Positions 19,215-27,977 are shown, counted from the stretch's first letter. The stretch: DNA of 64,000 bases from Halomonas shengliensis (GCF_900104135.1 NZ_FNIV01000007.1:62001-126000), one strand, 5' to 3'. Numbers and translations: made by a program. The notes: a model not told the origin generated them from the letters alone.

Positions 19215-20588
19215 GTGAGCCGCTCGGAACCTTCGTCACCCGCGTCCGCGCGCCGGCGCATCCTGACGCTGGCCTGGCCGATTATCCTCTCCAATATCAC
19301 CGTGCCGCTGCTGGGGCTGGTGGATACCGCCGTGGTCGGCCACCTGCCGGACTCCCGCTACCTGGCCGCGGTGACCCTCGGTGCCACCCTGTTCAGCTTC
19401 CTCTACTGGGGCTTCGGCTTCCTGCGCATGGGCACCACCGGGCTCACCTCCCAGGCGGTGGGCCGCGAGAACGACACGGAGGTGCGCAACCTGCTGGGCC
19501 AGTCGCTGCTGCTGGCGGCGGGCATCGGCGCGGCGCTGATCCTGCTCTCGCGACCGCTCATCGCCCTGGGGCTGTGGCTGCTCGACGGCAGCGAGGTGGC
19601 CACGGCGCTGGCCGCCGAGTATGCCGAGATCCGCATCCTCTCGGCGCCGGCGGTGCTGGCCAACTACGCCATCCTCGGCTGGTTCCTGGGCCAGCAGAAC
19701 TCGCAGGTGACCCTGGCGATCCTGGTGCTGACCAACGGCGTCAACATCGTCCTCGACCTGCTCTTTGTCGTCGGCCTGGGCATGACCAGCGACGGCGTGG
19801 CCTGGGCCACGGTGATCGCCGACTACACCGCCTTCGCCTTCGGCCTGTGGCTGGTCTCGCGCCAGCTCAGGTGGCTCTCGGGGCGCTTCCTGCGCAGCCG
19901 GCTGCTGGCGCTGGCCGCCTACGGCGAACTCTTCTCGGTGAACGCCAACCTCTTCGTGCGCACCCTGGGGCTGCTGTTCGCCATGGCCTTCTTCACCTCG
20001 CGGGGGGCCGCCCAGGGCGACACCGTGCTTGCCGCCAACGCCGTGCTGCTGCAGTTCATCATGCTCACCAGCTACGCCCTGGACGGTTTCGCCCACGCCG
20101 CCGAGGCGCTTACCGGGCGCTCGGTGGGCGCCAGGCGCTGGGAGGAGTTCGCCCAGGCGGTGCGCGGGGCGGCCTGGTTCTCGCTGGCCACCGCCGGCCT
20201 CGCCGCGCTGGCCTTCGCCCTGGGCGGCGAGGCACTGATCGCCCTGCTCACCGGCCTGCCGGCGGTGCGCGACACCGCCGCCAGCTACCTGCCATGGATG
20301 GTCGCCATGCCGCTGATCGCGGTGTGGAGCTACCTGCTGGACGGGGTCTTCATCGGCGCAACGGCGATCCGCGAGATGCGCAACAGTATCTTCGCCGGGC
20401 TCGCCGTCTACCTGCCCGCCTGGTGGCTCGCCCAGGCAGTGCTGCCGGAGGCCCTCACCAACCATGGGCTGTGGCTGGCCTTCACGCTGTTCACCCTGGT
20501 GCGCTCGGCGACCCTGATCGCCTACTATCGGCGACGGCGCCGCAGCGACTGGTGTGACAAGCCTGCTGGACCGTTGGCGGCGAAATAA
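19215..20588 (+). CDS. MATE-family efflux transporter (DinF branch)
   Basis: The 457-residue inner-membrane protein has twelve helices and the DinF-branch signatures ILSNITVPLLGLVDTAVVGHL near the start and LRMGTTGLTSQAVGREND in helix 2-3. It exchanges H+ or Na+ for organic cations or similar compounds. The start is GTG, preceded by GGGAG. It stands alone between two weak hairpins, and no regulator is adjacent. A sodium-driven mechanism would suit a halophile, but no residue seen here decides it. Confidence 0.85.
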   Translation: MSRSEPSSPASARRRILTLAWPIILSNITVPLLGLVDTAVVGHLPDSRYLAAVTLGATLFSFLYWGFGFLRMGTTGLTSQAVGRENDTEVRNLLGQSLLLAAGIGAALILLSRPLIALGLWLLDGSEVATALAAEYAEIRILSAPAVLANYAILGWFLGQQNSQVTLAILVLTNGVNIVLDLLFVVGLGMTSDGVAWATVIADYTAFAFGLWLVSRQLRWLSGRFLRSRLLALAAYGELFSVNANLFVRTLGLLFAMAFFTSRGAAQGDTVLAANAVLLQFIMLTSYALDGFAHAAEALTGRSVGARRWEEFAQAVRGAAWFSLATAGLAALAFALGGEALIALLTGLPAVRDTAASYLPWMVAMPLIAVWSYLLDGVFIGATAIREMRNSIFAGLAVYLPAWWLAQAVLPEALTNHGLWLAFTLFTLVRSATLIAYYRRRRRSDWCDKPAGPLAAK

Positions 20589-20659
20589 CGCAAGATACTG
20601 ACGCTGCGCTAGTTTCTGTGTTGAACCACCAAGAACACTCACAACAGTAAGGGAACGCC

Positions 20660-21970
20660 ATGCTCAAGGCCCTCTCGAGACCGGCGGTGAAGCTGGTCGA
20701 ACGCTACCTGCCCGACCCCTATATCTTCGTGCTGCTGCTGACCATCATCGCCGCGGTGGCCGCCATCGCCGTGGAACGCCAGACGCCGCTGGCGGTGATG
20801 CGCATGTGGGGCGACGGCTTCTGGAACCTGCTGACCTTCTCGATGCAGATGCTGCTGGTGCTGGTCACCGGCTTCATGCTGGCAAGCTCCCCCCCCGTGA
20901 AGAAGCTGCTGCAGCGCCTGGCCGCCCTGGCCAAGGGGCCCGGCGGCGCCATCCTGCTGGTCACCTATGTGTCGCTGGCGGCCAGCTGGATCAACTGGGG
21001 CTTCGGCCTGGTGGTGGGCGCGCTGTTCGCAAAGGAGCTCGCGCGCCTGGTGCGTGTCGACTACCGCCTGCTGGTGGCCAGCGCCTACTCCGGCTTCGTG
21101 GTGTGGCACGGCGGCCTGGCCGGCTCCGTGCCGCTGACCATCGCCACCGACGGCCACTTCAGCGCCGACCAGATCGGTGTGATCGGCACCGGCTCCACCA
21201 TCTTCGCCTTCTTCAACCTGGCCATCGTGGTGATGCTGTTCATCGCCGTGCCGCTGGTCAACCGCATGATGCTGCCAGACGAGAACGAGAGCGTCTTCGT
21301 CGACCCCAAGCTGCTGGGCGATGACGAGGAGGAGCGCGTGCGCATCACCCGCCCCGCCGAGCGCATGGAGAACAGTGTGGTGCTGGCCTGGCTGGTGGGC
21401 ATCCCGGGCCTGATCTTCCTGGTCGACCACTTCTTCCTGCGCGGCGGCGGGCTGAACCTCAACGTGGTCAACTTCCTGTTCCTGTTCCTGGCCATCGTGC
21501 TGCACCGCACCCCGCGCAGCCTGCTGACCAGCCTGCAGGAGGCGATCAAGGGCGGTGCCGGCATCGTCATCCAGTTCCCCTTCTACGCCGGGATCATGGC
21601 GATCATGGTGCAGTCCGGCCTGGCGGCGACCCTCTCCGAGGGCCTGGTCTCCTTCGCCACCGAGACCACCCTGCCCTTCTGGACCTTCATCAGCGCCGGC
21701 ATCGTCAACCTCTTCGTGCCCTCCGGGGGCGGCCAGTGGGCGGTGCAGGCGCCGGTGATGCTGCCCGCCGCCGAGGCGCTGGGAGTGGAGATCCCGCGGG
21801 TCGCCATGGCCGTGGCCTGGGGTGACGCCTGGACCAACCTGCTGCAGCCCTTCTGGGCGCTGCCGGTGCTGGGTATCGCCGGGCTCAAGGCCAAGGACAT
21901 CATGGGCTTCTGCCTGATCCAGCTGCTTATCACCGGGGTGCTGATCTCGGTCGGCCTGACCTGGTTCTGA
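20660..21970 (+). CDS. Short-chain fatty-acid transporter, AtoE family
   Basis: The 436-residue protein has 10-12 helices and family marks: ERYLPDPYIFVLLLT, SMQMLLVLVTGFMLASSPPVKK, SWINWGFGLVVGALFAKEL, and late FVPSGGGQWAVQAPVMLPAA. It imports acetoacetate/butyrate-type short-chain acids in characterised relatives. The start follows a GTAAGGGAACGCC site. It stands alone and is followed by a strong hairpin. Substrate specificity is assigned only at family level. Confidence 0.82.
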   Translation: MLKALSRPAVKLVERYLPDPYIFVLLLTIIAAVAAIAVERQTPLAVMRMWGDGFWNLLTFSMQMLLVLVTGFMLASSPPVKKLLQRLAALAKGPGGAILLVTYVSLAASWINWGFGLVVGALFAKELARLVRVDYRLLVASAYSGFVVWHGGLAGSVPLTIATDGHFSADQIGVIGTGSTIFAFFNLAIVVMLFIAVPLVNRMMLPDENESVFVDPKLLGDDEEERVRITRPAERMENSVVLAWLVGIPGLIFLVDHFFLRGGGLNLNVVNFLFLFLAIVLHRTPRSLLTSLQEAIKGGAGIVIQFPFYAGIMAIMVQSGLAATLSEGLVSFATETTLPFWTFISAGIVNLFVPSGGGQWAVQAPVMLPAAEALGVEIPRVAMAVAWGDAWTNLLQPFWALPVLGIAGLKAKDIMGFCLIQLLITGVLISVGLTWF

Positions 21971-21992
21971 CGCCCACCCTGCCCCAAGGCAA

Positions 21993-22025
21993 AACGCCTT
22001 GTCCCCAGACCGGGGGCAAGGCGTT
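21993..22025. terminator. Strong hairpin between the transporter and the thioesterase
   Basis: AACGCCTTGTCCCC pairs with GGGGGCAAGGCGTT through 14 base pairs (one G-T) around a five-base loop. There is no T run. It lies only 31 bases upstream of the thioesterase ATG, so it could end the first transcript or fold in the leader of the second. Confidence 0.55.
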
Positions 22026-22056
22026 ATGCTGTGGATAACCCACCAGGAGACCGCCC

Positions 22057-22572
22057 ATGGACGCCCACCCCCTGCCCGGCCAGCACGAGCTCTCGATGAC
22101 GGTGCTGATGACCCCCGACATGGCCAACTTCAGCGGCAAGGTGCACGGCGGCGCCATCCTCAAGAAGCTCGACGAGGTGGCCTACGCCTGCGCCAGCCGC
22201 TACGCCGGCCACTACGTGGTCACCCTCTCGGTGGACCAGGTGCTGTTCAAGCAGCCGATCCACGTCGGCGAGCTGGTCACCTTCCTGGCCTGCGTCAACC
22301 ATGTCGGCCGTTCCTCCATGGAGATCGGCATCAAGGTGGTGGCCGAGGACATCCAGCACAAGCTGATCCGCCACACCAACAGCTGCTACCTGACCATGGT
22401 GGCGGTGGACGCCGACGGGAAGCCGGCCCCGGTGCCTCCCCTCAGGCTGGAGACGAAACTTCAGAAGCTGCGTTTCGAGAAGGCCGCACTGCGCAAGAAG
22501 CTGCGCAAGCAGGCCGAGGAGGAGGAGCGCCGCACCCAGGACGAGCACGGCGCCAGGGAAGAGCGCGACTAG
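22057..22572 (+). CDS. Acyl-CoA thioesterase (hot-dog fold, YciA-like)
   Basis: The 171-residue cytosolic enzyme hydrolyses acyl-CoA. The hot-dog motif is seen as MANFSGKVHGGAILKKLDEVAYACASRYAG, followed by VTLSVDQVLFKQPIHVGELV and VGRSSMEIGIKV. The C-terminal 40 residues are a charged helix (EKAALRKKLRKQAEEEERR), an extension beyond the catalytic domain. AGGAG precedes the start. Its stop codon overlaps that of the convergent I78 lipoprotein gene in a shared CTAG. Confidence 0.88.
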   Translation: MDAHPLPGQHELSMTVLMTPDMANFSGKVHGGAILKKLDEVAYACASRYAGHYVVTLSVDQVLFKQPIHVGELVTFLACVNHVGRSSMEIGIKVVAEDIQHKLIRHTNSCYLTMVAVDADGKPAPVPPLRLETKLQKLRFEKAALRKKLRKQAEEEERRTQDEHGAREERD

Positions 22573-22895
22573 CCGCAGGCGATCTCGGCGATGACGTCGT
22601 CCTCGTCGAGGCGCACGTTGAGGCGCTCCGGCCGGTAGTCGAGGGTCACCGCCTCGCCGGGGCGCACCACGCGCATGCTCACCGCCCCGCTCTCGGCGCG
22701 GATGGCCTCGCCCAGCGCCGCGTCATAGGCGCGGCCGATGCGATCCTGGACGCGCTCGGCCCCGCAGGCGTCACCGTCCGCCACCCGGGGCGGCGGCGGG
22801 GCAGGCTCCGGACTGGGTGCCGTGTTCAGGCCCCCGCAGCCCGCCAGCAGCAGCGCCAGCCCGAGCCCCAGTGGAAACCAGCGTCTCTCCCTCAT
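22569..22895 (-). CDS. Lipoprotein with I78-type peptidase inhibitor domain
   Basis: The 108-residue protein has a lipobox (LLLAGC, Cys 20), a Pro-rich linker and an inhibitor I78-like domain: CGAERVQDRIGRAY, VVRPGEAVTLDYRPERLNV and a C-terminal IAEIACG. Related secreted proteins inhibit serine proteases and form a small wedge fold. It is expected to sit on a membrane facing the periplasm. The entericidin-like gene lies 92 bases upstream on the same strand. Confidence 0.75.
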   Translation of the reverse strand: MRERRWFPLGLGLALLLAGCGGLNTAPSPEPAPPPPRVADGDACGAERVQDRIGRAYDAALGEAIRAESGAVSMRVVRPGEAVTLDYRPERLNVRLDEDDVIAEIACG

Positions 22896-22927
22896 GCCTT
22901 GTGCTCCCTGTCATTACGCCAAGCAAG

Positions 22928-22962
22928 GCAGCGCCGGGGCGGGCTGGCCGCACCGGCGCTGC
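22928..22962. terminator. Hairpin after the entericidin-like gene
   Basis: GCAGCGCCGG and CCGGCGCTGC form a ten-pair stem with a 15-base GC-rich loop, followed leftward by CTTGCTT. It probably ends the entericidin-like transcript. Confidence 0.4.
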
Positions 22963-22987
22963 TGTTCTTGTCGTGCCGGTATCCGAC

Positions 22988-23119
22988 TCAGGACGCGGCG
23001 TCCTGGACCGCCTCGCCGCCCTGCTCGATGTCCTGGCCGGCACCACGGATGGTGTTGCAGCCGGAGAGCAGCGAGACGGCGAACAGCGCCGCCATCAGCA
23101 TCGCCAGTGATCGTTTCAT
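22988..23119 (-). CDS. Entericidin A/B-family small lipoprotein
   Basis: This 43-codon gene encodes MKRSLAMLMAALFAVSL followed by the lipobox LLSGC and the mature peptide NTIRGAGQDIEQGGEAVQDA. The CNTIRGAGQDIE...G..I/V pattern is the entericidin signature. In Escherichia coli, entericidins A and B form an antidote/toxin lipoprotein pair; many other bacteria have one such peptide with no known role. An AAGGAG site eight bases upstream supports the start. It is divergent in function from its I78 neighbour but may share the same strand unit. Confidence 0.85.
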   Translation of the reverse strand: MKRSLAMLMAALFAVSLLSGCNTIRGAGQDIEQGGEAVQDAAS

Positions 23120-23186
23120 GGGGCTATCTCCTTGCGGATTGGGAGTGTTGCAAGGGGTAATTTAGCAGCTGACGGCACACCCTGCC

Positions 23187-23933
23187 CTACCCGAGCAGCA
23201 GCCGCAGGATGATCGCCGCGATCACCGCCACGGTGAGCCACTTGACCACGAAGGCGCCACGCGGGCTGACGTTGACCTTCACCGCGAGCCAGGCGCCGGT
23301 CATGCTGCCCGCCGCCAGCAGCAGGCCGTAGCCCCAGCGCACCTGGTCGTTGACCAGGAAGAGCGCCAGCGCCGGCAGGGTGTAGACCAGCACGATCAGC
23401 ACCTTGAAGACGTTCACCTGGGCCAGGTCGATCCGCAGCATGCGGTAGAGCACCACGATGAACAGGATGCCCACCCCCACCTGGATGAAGCCGCCGTAGA
23501 GGCCGATGGCGAACATCGCCAGGTAGACCGCCGGGGTCAGCCGCTCGGGGGTCAGCGGACGGGTCTCCAGGCGCGGCTGGGGCAGCAGCATCAGCAGCGC
23601 CGCCCCCGCCATCACCACGATCAGGATCGCCTCGAAGAGGGCGTCGCCGGTGCGCATGGCCAGCCAGGCGCCCGCCAGCGAGCCCAGCACCGCCGGCACC
23701 GAGAGGCGCAGCGACAGCCCCACATGGCGCGCTCCGGCACGGAAGAAGTGATAGACCGCCGAGACGCTCTGCAGCGCGATGGAGACGCGATTGGTGCCGT
23801 TGGCCTCCTGGGGCGGCAGGCCGAGGAACATCAGCAGCGGCAGAGTGAGCATGGAGCCGCCGGCGGAGAGCACGTTGATGAAGCCGGCCAACGCGCCGAT
23901 CAGCAGCAGGGCCAGCGCCTCGATCAGGGTCAT
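23187..23933 (-). CDS. TSUP-family transporter (TauE/SafE type)
   Basis: The 248-residue inner-membrane protein has seven or eight helices and both TauE/SafE half-motifs: ALAGFINVLSAGGSMLTLPLLMFLG in the first half and AIGLYGGFIQVGVGILFIVVLY in the second. Members export sulfite, sulfonates or organosulfur anions; the substrate here is open. AAGGA lies seven bases before the ATG. It is divergent from the HIT gene. Confidence 0.85.
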   Translation of the reverse strand: MTLIEALALLLIGALAGFINVLSAGGSMLTLPLLMFLGLPPQEANGTNRVSIALQSVSAVYHFFRAGARHVGLSLRLSVPAVLGSLAGAWLAMRTGDALFEAILIVVMAGAALLMLLPQPRLETRPLTPERLTPAVYLAMFAIGLYGGFIQVGVGILFIVVLYRMLRIDLAQVNVFKVLIVLVYTLPALALFLVNDQVRWGYGLLLAAGSMTGAWLAVKVNVSPRGAFVVKWLTVAVIAAIILRLLLG

Positions 23934-24058
23934 GGGAGCGTCCTTTGCGGGTCGGGCCGCACAGCTTAGCCGTCGCGGCCACAAGGGGAAACTCCCCGCC
24001 GACCTGTGGCATGATGCGGGAGAGGCCACGCGCCCTGCTCACGACACGGGAGAGCCCC

Positions 24059-24502
24059 ATGGATCACTTCGAGCCCGATGCCCGCCTGGTGGAAGACAGC
24101 TACCCGGTCACCGAACTGCCGCTGTGCCAGCTGCGGCTGATGAACGACACCCGCTTCCCCTGGCTGGTGCTGATACCGCGGCGGCGCGGTGTCAGCGAGG
24201 TGTTCGAGCTGGACGAGGCGGACCAGCAGCAGCTGTGGCGGGAGGCGGGGCGCCTCGGCCGCGCCTTCAAGACCCTGATGGAGGCCGACAAGCTCAACGT
24301 GGCGAGCCTCGGCAACCTGGTGCCCCAGCTGCACCTGCACCTGGTGCTGCGCCGCGAGGGGGACGCTGCCTGGCCGGGACCGGTATGGGGCCAGGGCGAG
24401 GCGGAACACTACGATCTGGACGCTCTGGCCGCCATGCGCGACCGCGTGCTGGCCATGGTGGAGGGGCTCGACCTCGACGGCACGGCGGAGAAGGCGAGCT
24501 GA
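24059..24502 (+). CDS. HIT-family hydrolase
   Basis: The 147-residue cytosolic protein has the histidine-triad fold: FPWLVLIPRRRGVSEVFEL, the helix RAFKTLMEADKLNVASLGNLVPQ and the active-site QLHLHLV. In this proteobacterial branch the first triad residue is Gln, so this is the normal version rather than a lost residue. HIT proteins hydrolyse nucleoside phosphoramidates or dinucleotides. The Trp-rich tail (AAWPGPVWGQGE) is also typical of the branch. It stands alone. Confidence 0.85.
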   Translation: MDHFEPDARLVEDSYPVTELPLCQLRLMNDTRFPWLVLIPRRRGVSEVFELDEADQQQLWREAGRLGRAFKTLMEADKLNVASLGNLVPQLHLHLVLRREGDAAWPGPVWGQGEAEHYDLDALAAMRDRVLAMVEGLDLDGTAEKAS

Positions 24503-24530
24503 GGCCGCCCGCCGGGACCCATGGCCGCGA

Positions 24531-24890
24531 TCAGTCGGCGGCCGTGAGCCTGGCGGCGATCTCCGCCGCCAGCGCCTCCAGGGTGCGCGGCGGCAGCGCG
24601 CGGCCACCGCGGGTGGCGGCCAGCCCCAGCCGGCTGCGCTCGCCTTCCCCCTCGACCTCGACCAGCACCCGATAGCCCGGCCAGCGCGAGAACACCGCCT
24701 CCAGCCGGCCCAGGGAGGCGTCGGCATGGCGCACCACATAGCCCCCCGCGATCAGCGCCTCGGCGGCGGCCTCCAGGGCCGCCTCGGGTGGCGCGGCCAG
24801 GGCCAGCTCGGTAGGCGACGCCGCGGGCCGCGGGGTGGCGCACCCGGCGAGCAGCAGGACCAGCAGCAGCGCCCCCAGTCGATGGCTCAT
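24531..24890 (-). CDS. Lipoprotein of unknown function (second of a pair)
   Basis: The 119-residue protein has a lipobox (LLLAGC, Cys 17). Its mature part contains AAAEALIAGGYVVRHADASLG and RWPGYRVLVEVEGE. The first segment and the PGY motif are shared with the lipoprotein encoded just upstream, which suggests a duplicated domain. The ATG overlaps the upstream stop codon (ATGA), so translation is coupled. GGGAGG precedes it. No family is recognised. Confidence 0.65.
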   Translation of the reverse strand: MSHRLGALLLVLLLAGCATPRPAASPTELALAAPPEAALEAAAEALIAGGYVVRHADASLGRLEAVFSRWPGYRVLVEVEGEGERSRLGLAATRGGRALPPRTLEALAAEIAARLTAAD

Positions 24891-25426
24891 GGGGTACCTC
24901 CCGCCGGCATGGCGCGCCGCAGCGCCTGGCAGAACGCCTCGGTGCTGGCGCTGCGCGCCTCTACCAGCCGGCCGCGCCAGTCGATGACCTGCAGGTCGCG
25001 GCTGACCCGCACCTCCTGGCCGCTGACCAGCAGCGAGACCCGCTCCAGCTGGGTGGCATCGCGGGTCAGGCTGCCCACCCCGCCGAAGCCGATCATCACC
25101 CCGCCGCCGATGCCGCCGCTGCCCCCGCCCAGGCCGATGCCGCCGAACACGCCGTGGCGCTCCCAGTCGTCGTAGCGGCTGCCGTAGCCGGGCAGCAGGC
25201 GGGTGCGCTCGGCACTCACCAGCACAGGCGCGGTGGCCGTGTGGCGGATCAGGAAGCCCTCGGCCTCGAGGGCATCGACCGCCCGCGCGAGGATCTCCCG
25301 CGGCGACGCCTCGCCGACGGGCCACCGACAGGCGGCCGCAGGCGGCGGCTCGGCCACGGGCAGGGTCGAGGGAACGGTCTGGCAACCGGCCAGCGCCAGC
25401 AGGAGAAGCAGCGGCCAGGGTCGCAT
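24887..25426 (-). CDS. Lipoprotein of unknown function (first of a pair)
   Basis: The 179-residue protein has a lipobox (LALAGC, Cys 15) and a domain with RAVDALEAEGFLIRHTATAP, RLLPGYGSRYDDWE, and then a Gly-rich loop (GGIGLGGGSGGIGGGVMIGFGG), which may insert in or lie against a membrane. The end is mixed strand/helix (SGQEVRVSRDLQVIDWRG). AGGAG precedes the ATG. The operon with the following lipoprotein overlaps by four bases. The promoter must lie near or inside the dispersed repeat at 25472. Confidence 0.65.
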   Translation of the reverse strand: MRPWPLLLLLALAGCQTVPSTLPVAEPPPAAACRWPVGEASPREILARAVDALEAEGFLIRHTATAPVLVSAERTRLLPGYGSRYDDWERHGVFGGIGLGGGSGGIGGGVMIGFGGVGSLTRDATQLERVSLLVSGQEVRVSRDLQVIDWRGRLVEARSASTEAFCQALRRAMPAGGTP

Positions 25427-25471
25427 GGGGTCACTCCTGGAGTGGAATGGCTCCAGTGTAAGCCAGGGAAG

Positions 25472-25711
25472 TCGCAGTTATCGACAGGGTGATAGCGAAA
25501 GGCGCCGGGGACAGGTCGGAGAGGGAGTCCTATGCCAGGGGTGAGGAGCACTGCTCCGAACGGGCTGGCCATGGATGGCCAGCACCGGGCCTGCGAGCGG
25601 AGCGGGACGCGAGAGCGAAGCAAGGCATCGGTAGCGCCCAGGGATGGGTTCACAGCGCCCCCTCGTAGGCCTGTCGCCGGAACAGCCTTGAGCGGTACTG
25701 GCATCTGCGAT
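25472..25711 (-). repeat. Dispersed MITE-like repeat, copy A (long form)
   Basis: This 240-base element, read on the minus strand, starts ATCGCAG and ends near CTGCGA. Its left arm (CCGGCGACAGGCC...GAGGGGGCGC) is an imperfect inverted copy of its right arm (CCGGGGACAGGTC...GAGGGAGTCC). It carries an internal module of about 80 bases with two small palindromes (TGGCCATCCATGGCCA and GGAGCAGTGCTCC). No transposase is present. Four related copies occur in this window, all outside or at the edge of genes. Confidence 0.8.
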
Positions 25712-25873
25712 AGCTCCGCACTGTTGGCGCGGCAGGGTGACGCAGGTCACTTGAAATCGGCCTCGCCCGCCAAGATGTCATGCAGCAAGGCTATGATCCC
25801 CATGGCCAGGTTTCGCTGGCCGCCGGGCGGCGGCGCGGCGACCATGGACAGACAGCGACCAAGGAGGCGACCC

Positions 25874-26347
25874 ATGAGCGACACCAACCGAATCGGCCTG
25901 CACGAGGCCAGCGCCAGCCAGCTGGCCGAGAAGCTCAACGAGCTGCTGGCCAACTACCAGATCTTCTACATGAATGTGCGCGGCTACCACTGGAACGTGA
26001 AGGGCCCGCAGTTCTTCCAGCTCCACGAGAAGTTCGAGGAGCTCTACACCGACCTGCTGACCAAGGTCGACGAGGTCGCCGAGCGCATCCTCACCCTGGG
26101 CCACCAGCCGGTGCACGCCTACAGCGACTACGTCGAGATCTCGCGGATCCGTGAGGACAAGAACGTCTCGGACGGCAAGGCCTGCGTCGAGGGCGTGCTG
26201 GCGGGCTACCAGGTGCTGATCGAGCTGCAGCGCGAGCTCCTCTCGCTGGCCGCCGACGCCGACGACGAGGGCACCGCCGCCCAGGCCGGCGACTACATCC
26301 GCGAGCAGGAGAAGACCGTGTGGATGCTGGCCAGCTACCTGGCCTGA
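25874..26347 (+). CDS. dps: Dps-family ferritin-like DNA/iron protector
   Basis: The 157-residue protein folds as a four-helix bundle and assembles as a dodecamer. The intersubunit ferroxidase residues are visible in NVRGYHWNVKGPQFFQLHEKFEELYTDL (His, His, Asp/Glu). It oxidises Fe(II) with peroxide and stores it, protecting DNA. The N-terminal tail is short with few Lys, so DNA binding may be weak. AAGGAGG precedes the ATG. It stands alone downstream of repeat copy A and ends at a 16-pair hairpin. Confidence 0.9.
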   Translation: MSDTNRIGLHEASASQLAEKLNELLANYQIFYMNVRGYHWNVKGPQFFQLHEKFEELYTDLLTKVDEVAERILTLGHQPVHAYSDYVEISRIREDKNVSDGKACVEGVLAGYQVLIELQRELLSLAADADDEGTAAQAGDYIREQEKTVWMLASYLA

Positions 26348-26368
26348 TACCGAACGGCACTTCCCCAA

Positions 26369-26402
26369 CGACGACGCCGGGCCCTTGGGCCCGGCGTCGT
26401 CG
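26369..26402. terminator. Perfect 16-pair hairpin between dps and pepD
   Basis: CGACGACGCCGGGCCC is followed by TT and its exact complement. It separates convergent genes. It has no T run, but its CGACGACGCC/GGCGTCGTCG ends are shared with hairpins at 17880, 33755 and 44369. Confidence 0.6.
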
Positions 26403-26423
26403 TGTCCGGCGGGTGACCGGTGC

Positions 26424-27893
26424 CTAGGCCACAGGACGGGCCAGGTCCTCCACCAGGGCACGCAGCAGCGTCCAGAACTCCTCTACCGATTCGACATCGA
26501 CGCGCTCGTCCGGCGAGTGGGCGCCGCGGATGGTGGGGCCGAAGGAGATCATCTCAAGCCCGGGGTACTTGCCGCCGAGGATGCCGCATTCGAGGCCGGC
26601 ATGGATCACCTTGACCGCCGCCTCGCTGCCCAGCCGCTCGTGGTGCACCCGCCGGAAGCGCGCCAGCAGCTCGCTGTCCGGCTGCGGGGTCCAGCCCGGA
26701 TAGCCGTTCTCGATGCGCACCCGGGCACCGATCAGCTCGAACAGGGCGCGCAGGCGGTCGGCGAGGTCCCGGGTGGCGCTGTCGCGCAGCGAGCGCACCA
26801 GGGCGCCGAGCTGGAAACGCCCCTGCTCCAGGCTGACCACACCGAGGTTGTTGGAGGTCTCGACCACCCCGGGCACTTCCTGGCTCATGCGCTCCACGCC
26901 GCAGGGGGCGGCGTGGAGGGCGGCCAGCAGCAGGTGGGTGGCCTGGGCGGTGAGCGGCTCGTCGACGGCTCCCTCGGCGGCCGCCAGGCTCAGCGACAGG
27001 GTCTCATCGACCCCGGCCAGCTCGTCGCGCAGGGTGGCCTCGAGGGCCGCCACCTCGGCCATGGCGGCCTCGCGCTCCTCCTCGGGCAGCGCCACCACGG
27101 CGAAGGCCTCCCGCGGCAGGGCGTTGCGCAGGGTGCCACCCGCGTAGCTCGCCAGGCGCGCATCGAAGCGCTCCAGGGCACGCAGCGCGCGCACCAGCAG
27201 GCGGTTGGCGTTGCCCAGCCCCTTGTGGATGTCGATGCCGGAGTGGCCGCCGCGCAGGCCGGTGAGCGACAGCTTGAGCACCACCTCGTCCTCGGCCAGG
27301 GGGGCGGTGGGCAGCTGCGCCTCCACCACCACGTCGGTGCCGCCGGCGCAGCCGATGAACACCTCGCCGCGATCCTCGGAATCGAGGTTGAGCAGATAGC
27401 GCCCGGTGAGCCACTCCTCGGCGAGGTTGAGTGCCCCGCCCATGCCGGACTCCTCCTCCAGGGTGAAGAGCGCCTCCAGCGGGCCGTGCTCGAGATCATC
27501 GGCCTCGAGGATCGCCAGGGCGGCGGCTACGCCGAGGCCGTTGTCGGCACCCAGGGTGGTGCCGCTGGCTCGCAGCCAGCCGTCGTCGCCGAGGCGGGTC
27601 TCGATGGGGTCGCGGGTGAAGTCGTGAGGGTGGCCGCTGTTGGCCTGGGGCACCATGTCGAGATGGCCCTGGAAGATCACCCCCGGGGCGTCCTCGCGGC
27701 CCGGAGTGGCGGGCTTGCGAATCAGCAGGTTGCCGAAGGCGTCGCGCTCGTGGGCGAGGCCGCGGGCGTCGGCCCAGGCCTCGAGGCGCGCCGCCAGGGC
27801 GGCCTCGTGGCCGGAGGGGCGCGGGGTCTCGCACAGGGTCCGGAAGTGGCGCCACAGCGGCTGCGGCGCGAGCCGGTCGAGATGTTCGTTCAT
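26424..27893 (-). CDS. pepD: Aminoacyl-histidine dipeptidase (PepD)
   Basis: The 489-residue cytosolic M20 metallopeptidase cleaves beta-Ala-His and Xaa-His dipeptides. Zinc ligands and catalytic residues are in FQGHLDMVPQ (His, catalytic Asp), TTLGADNGLG (bridging Asp), LEEESGMGGA (catalytic and ligand Glu) and LNLDSEDRGE. GGHSGIDIHKGLGNANR marks the lid region, and a late His ligand is in TIRGAHSPDERV. The length is normal. Upstream lies repeat copy B, so its promoter is between 27894 and that element or inside it. Confidence 0.93.
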   Translation of the reverse strand: MNEHLDRLAPQPLWRHFRTLCETPRPSGHEAALAARLEAWADARGLAHERDAFGNLLIRKPATPGREDAPGVIFQGHLDMVPQANSGHPHDFTRDPIETRLGDDGWLRASGTTLGADNGLGVAAALAILEADDLEHGPLEALFTLEEESGMGGALNLAEEWLTGRYLLNLDSEDRGEVFIGCAGGTDVVVEAQLPTAPLAEDEVVLKLSLTGLRGGHSGIDIHKGLGNANRLLVRALRALERFDARLASYAGGTLRNALPREAFAVVALPEEEREAAMAEVAALEATLRDELAGVDETLSLSLAAAEGAVDEPLTAQATHLLLAALHAAPCGVERMSQEVPGVVETSNNLGVVSLEQGRFQLGALVRSLRDSATRDLADRLRALFELIGARVRIENGYPGWTPQPDSELLARFRRVHHERLGSEAAVKVIHAGLECGILGGKYPGLEMISFGPTIRGAHSPDERVDVESVEEFWTLLRALVEDLARPVA

Positions 27894-27977
27894 GGAGATC
27901 CTTCCTGATTGACCGACCTACCTTACTCAGCCCGCTCCGGCAGGGGAAGCCGTGGACCGAACAACGTTTGGCGGCGC

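Noticed and set aside
24359..24380. Apparent loss of the first His of the HIT triad (QLHLH)
   Set aside because: Gln at that position is normal for this proteobacterial HIT branch, so it is not evidence of inactivation.
25249..25750. Short frames encoding RCWPSMASPFGAVLL-like peptides near 25.6 kb and 28.1 kb
   Set aside because: They are translations of the dispersed repeat, present in both orientations and broken in other copies; not genes.
25532..25873. N-terminal extension of Dps upstream of 25874
   Set aside because: The extension is translated repeat copy A. AAGGAGG before the ATG at 25874 and normal Dps length fix the start there.
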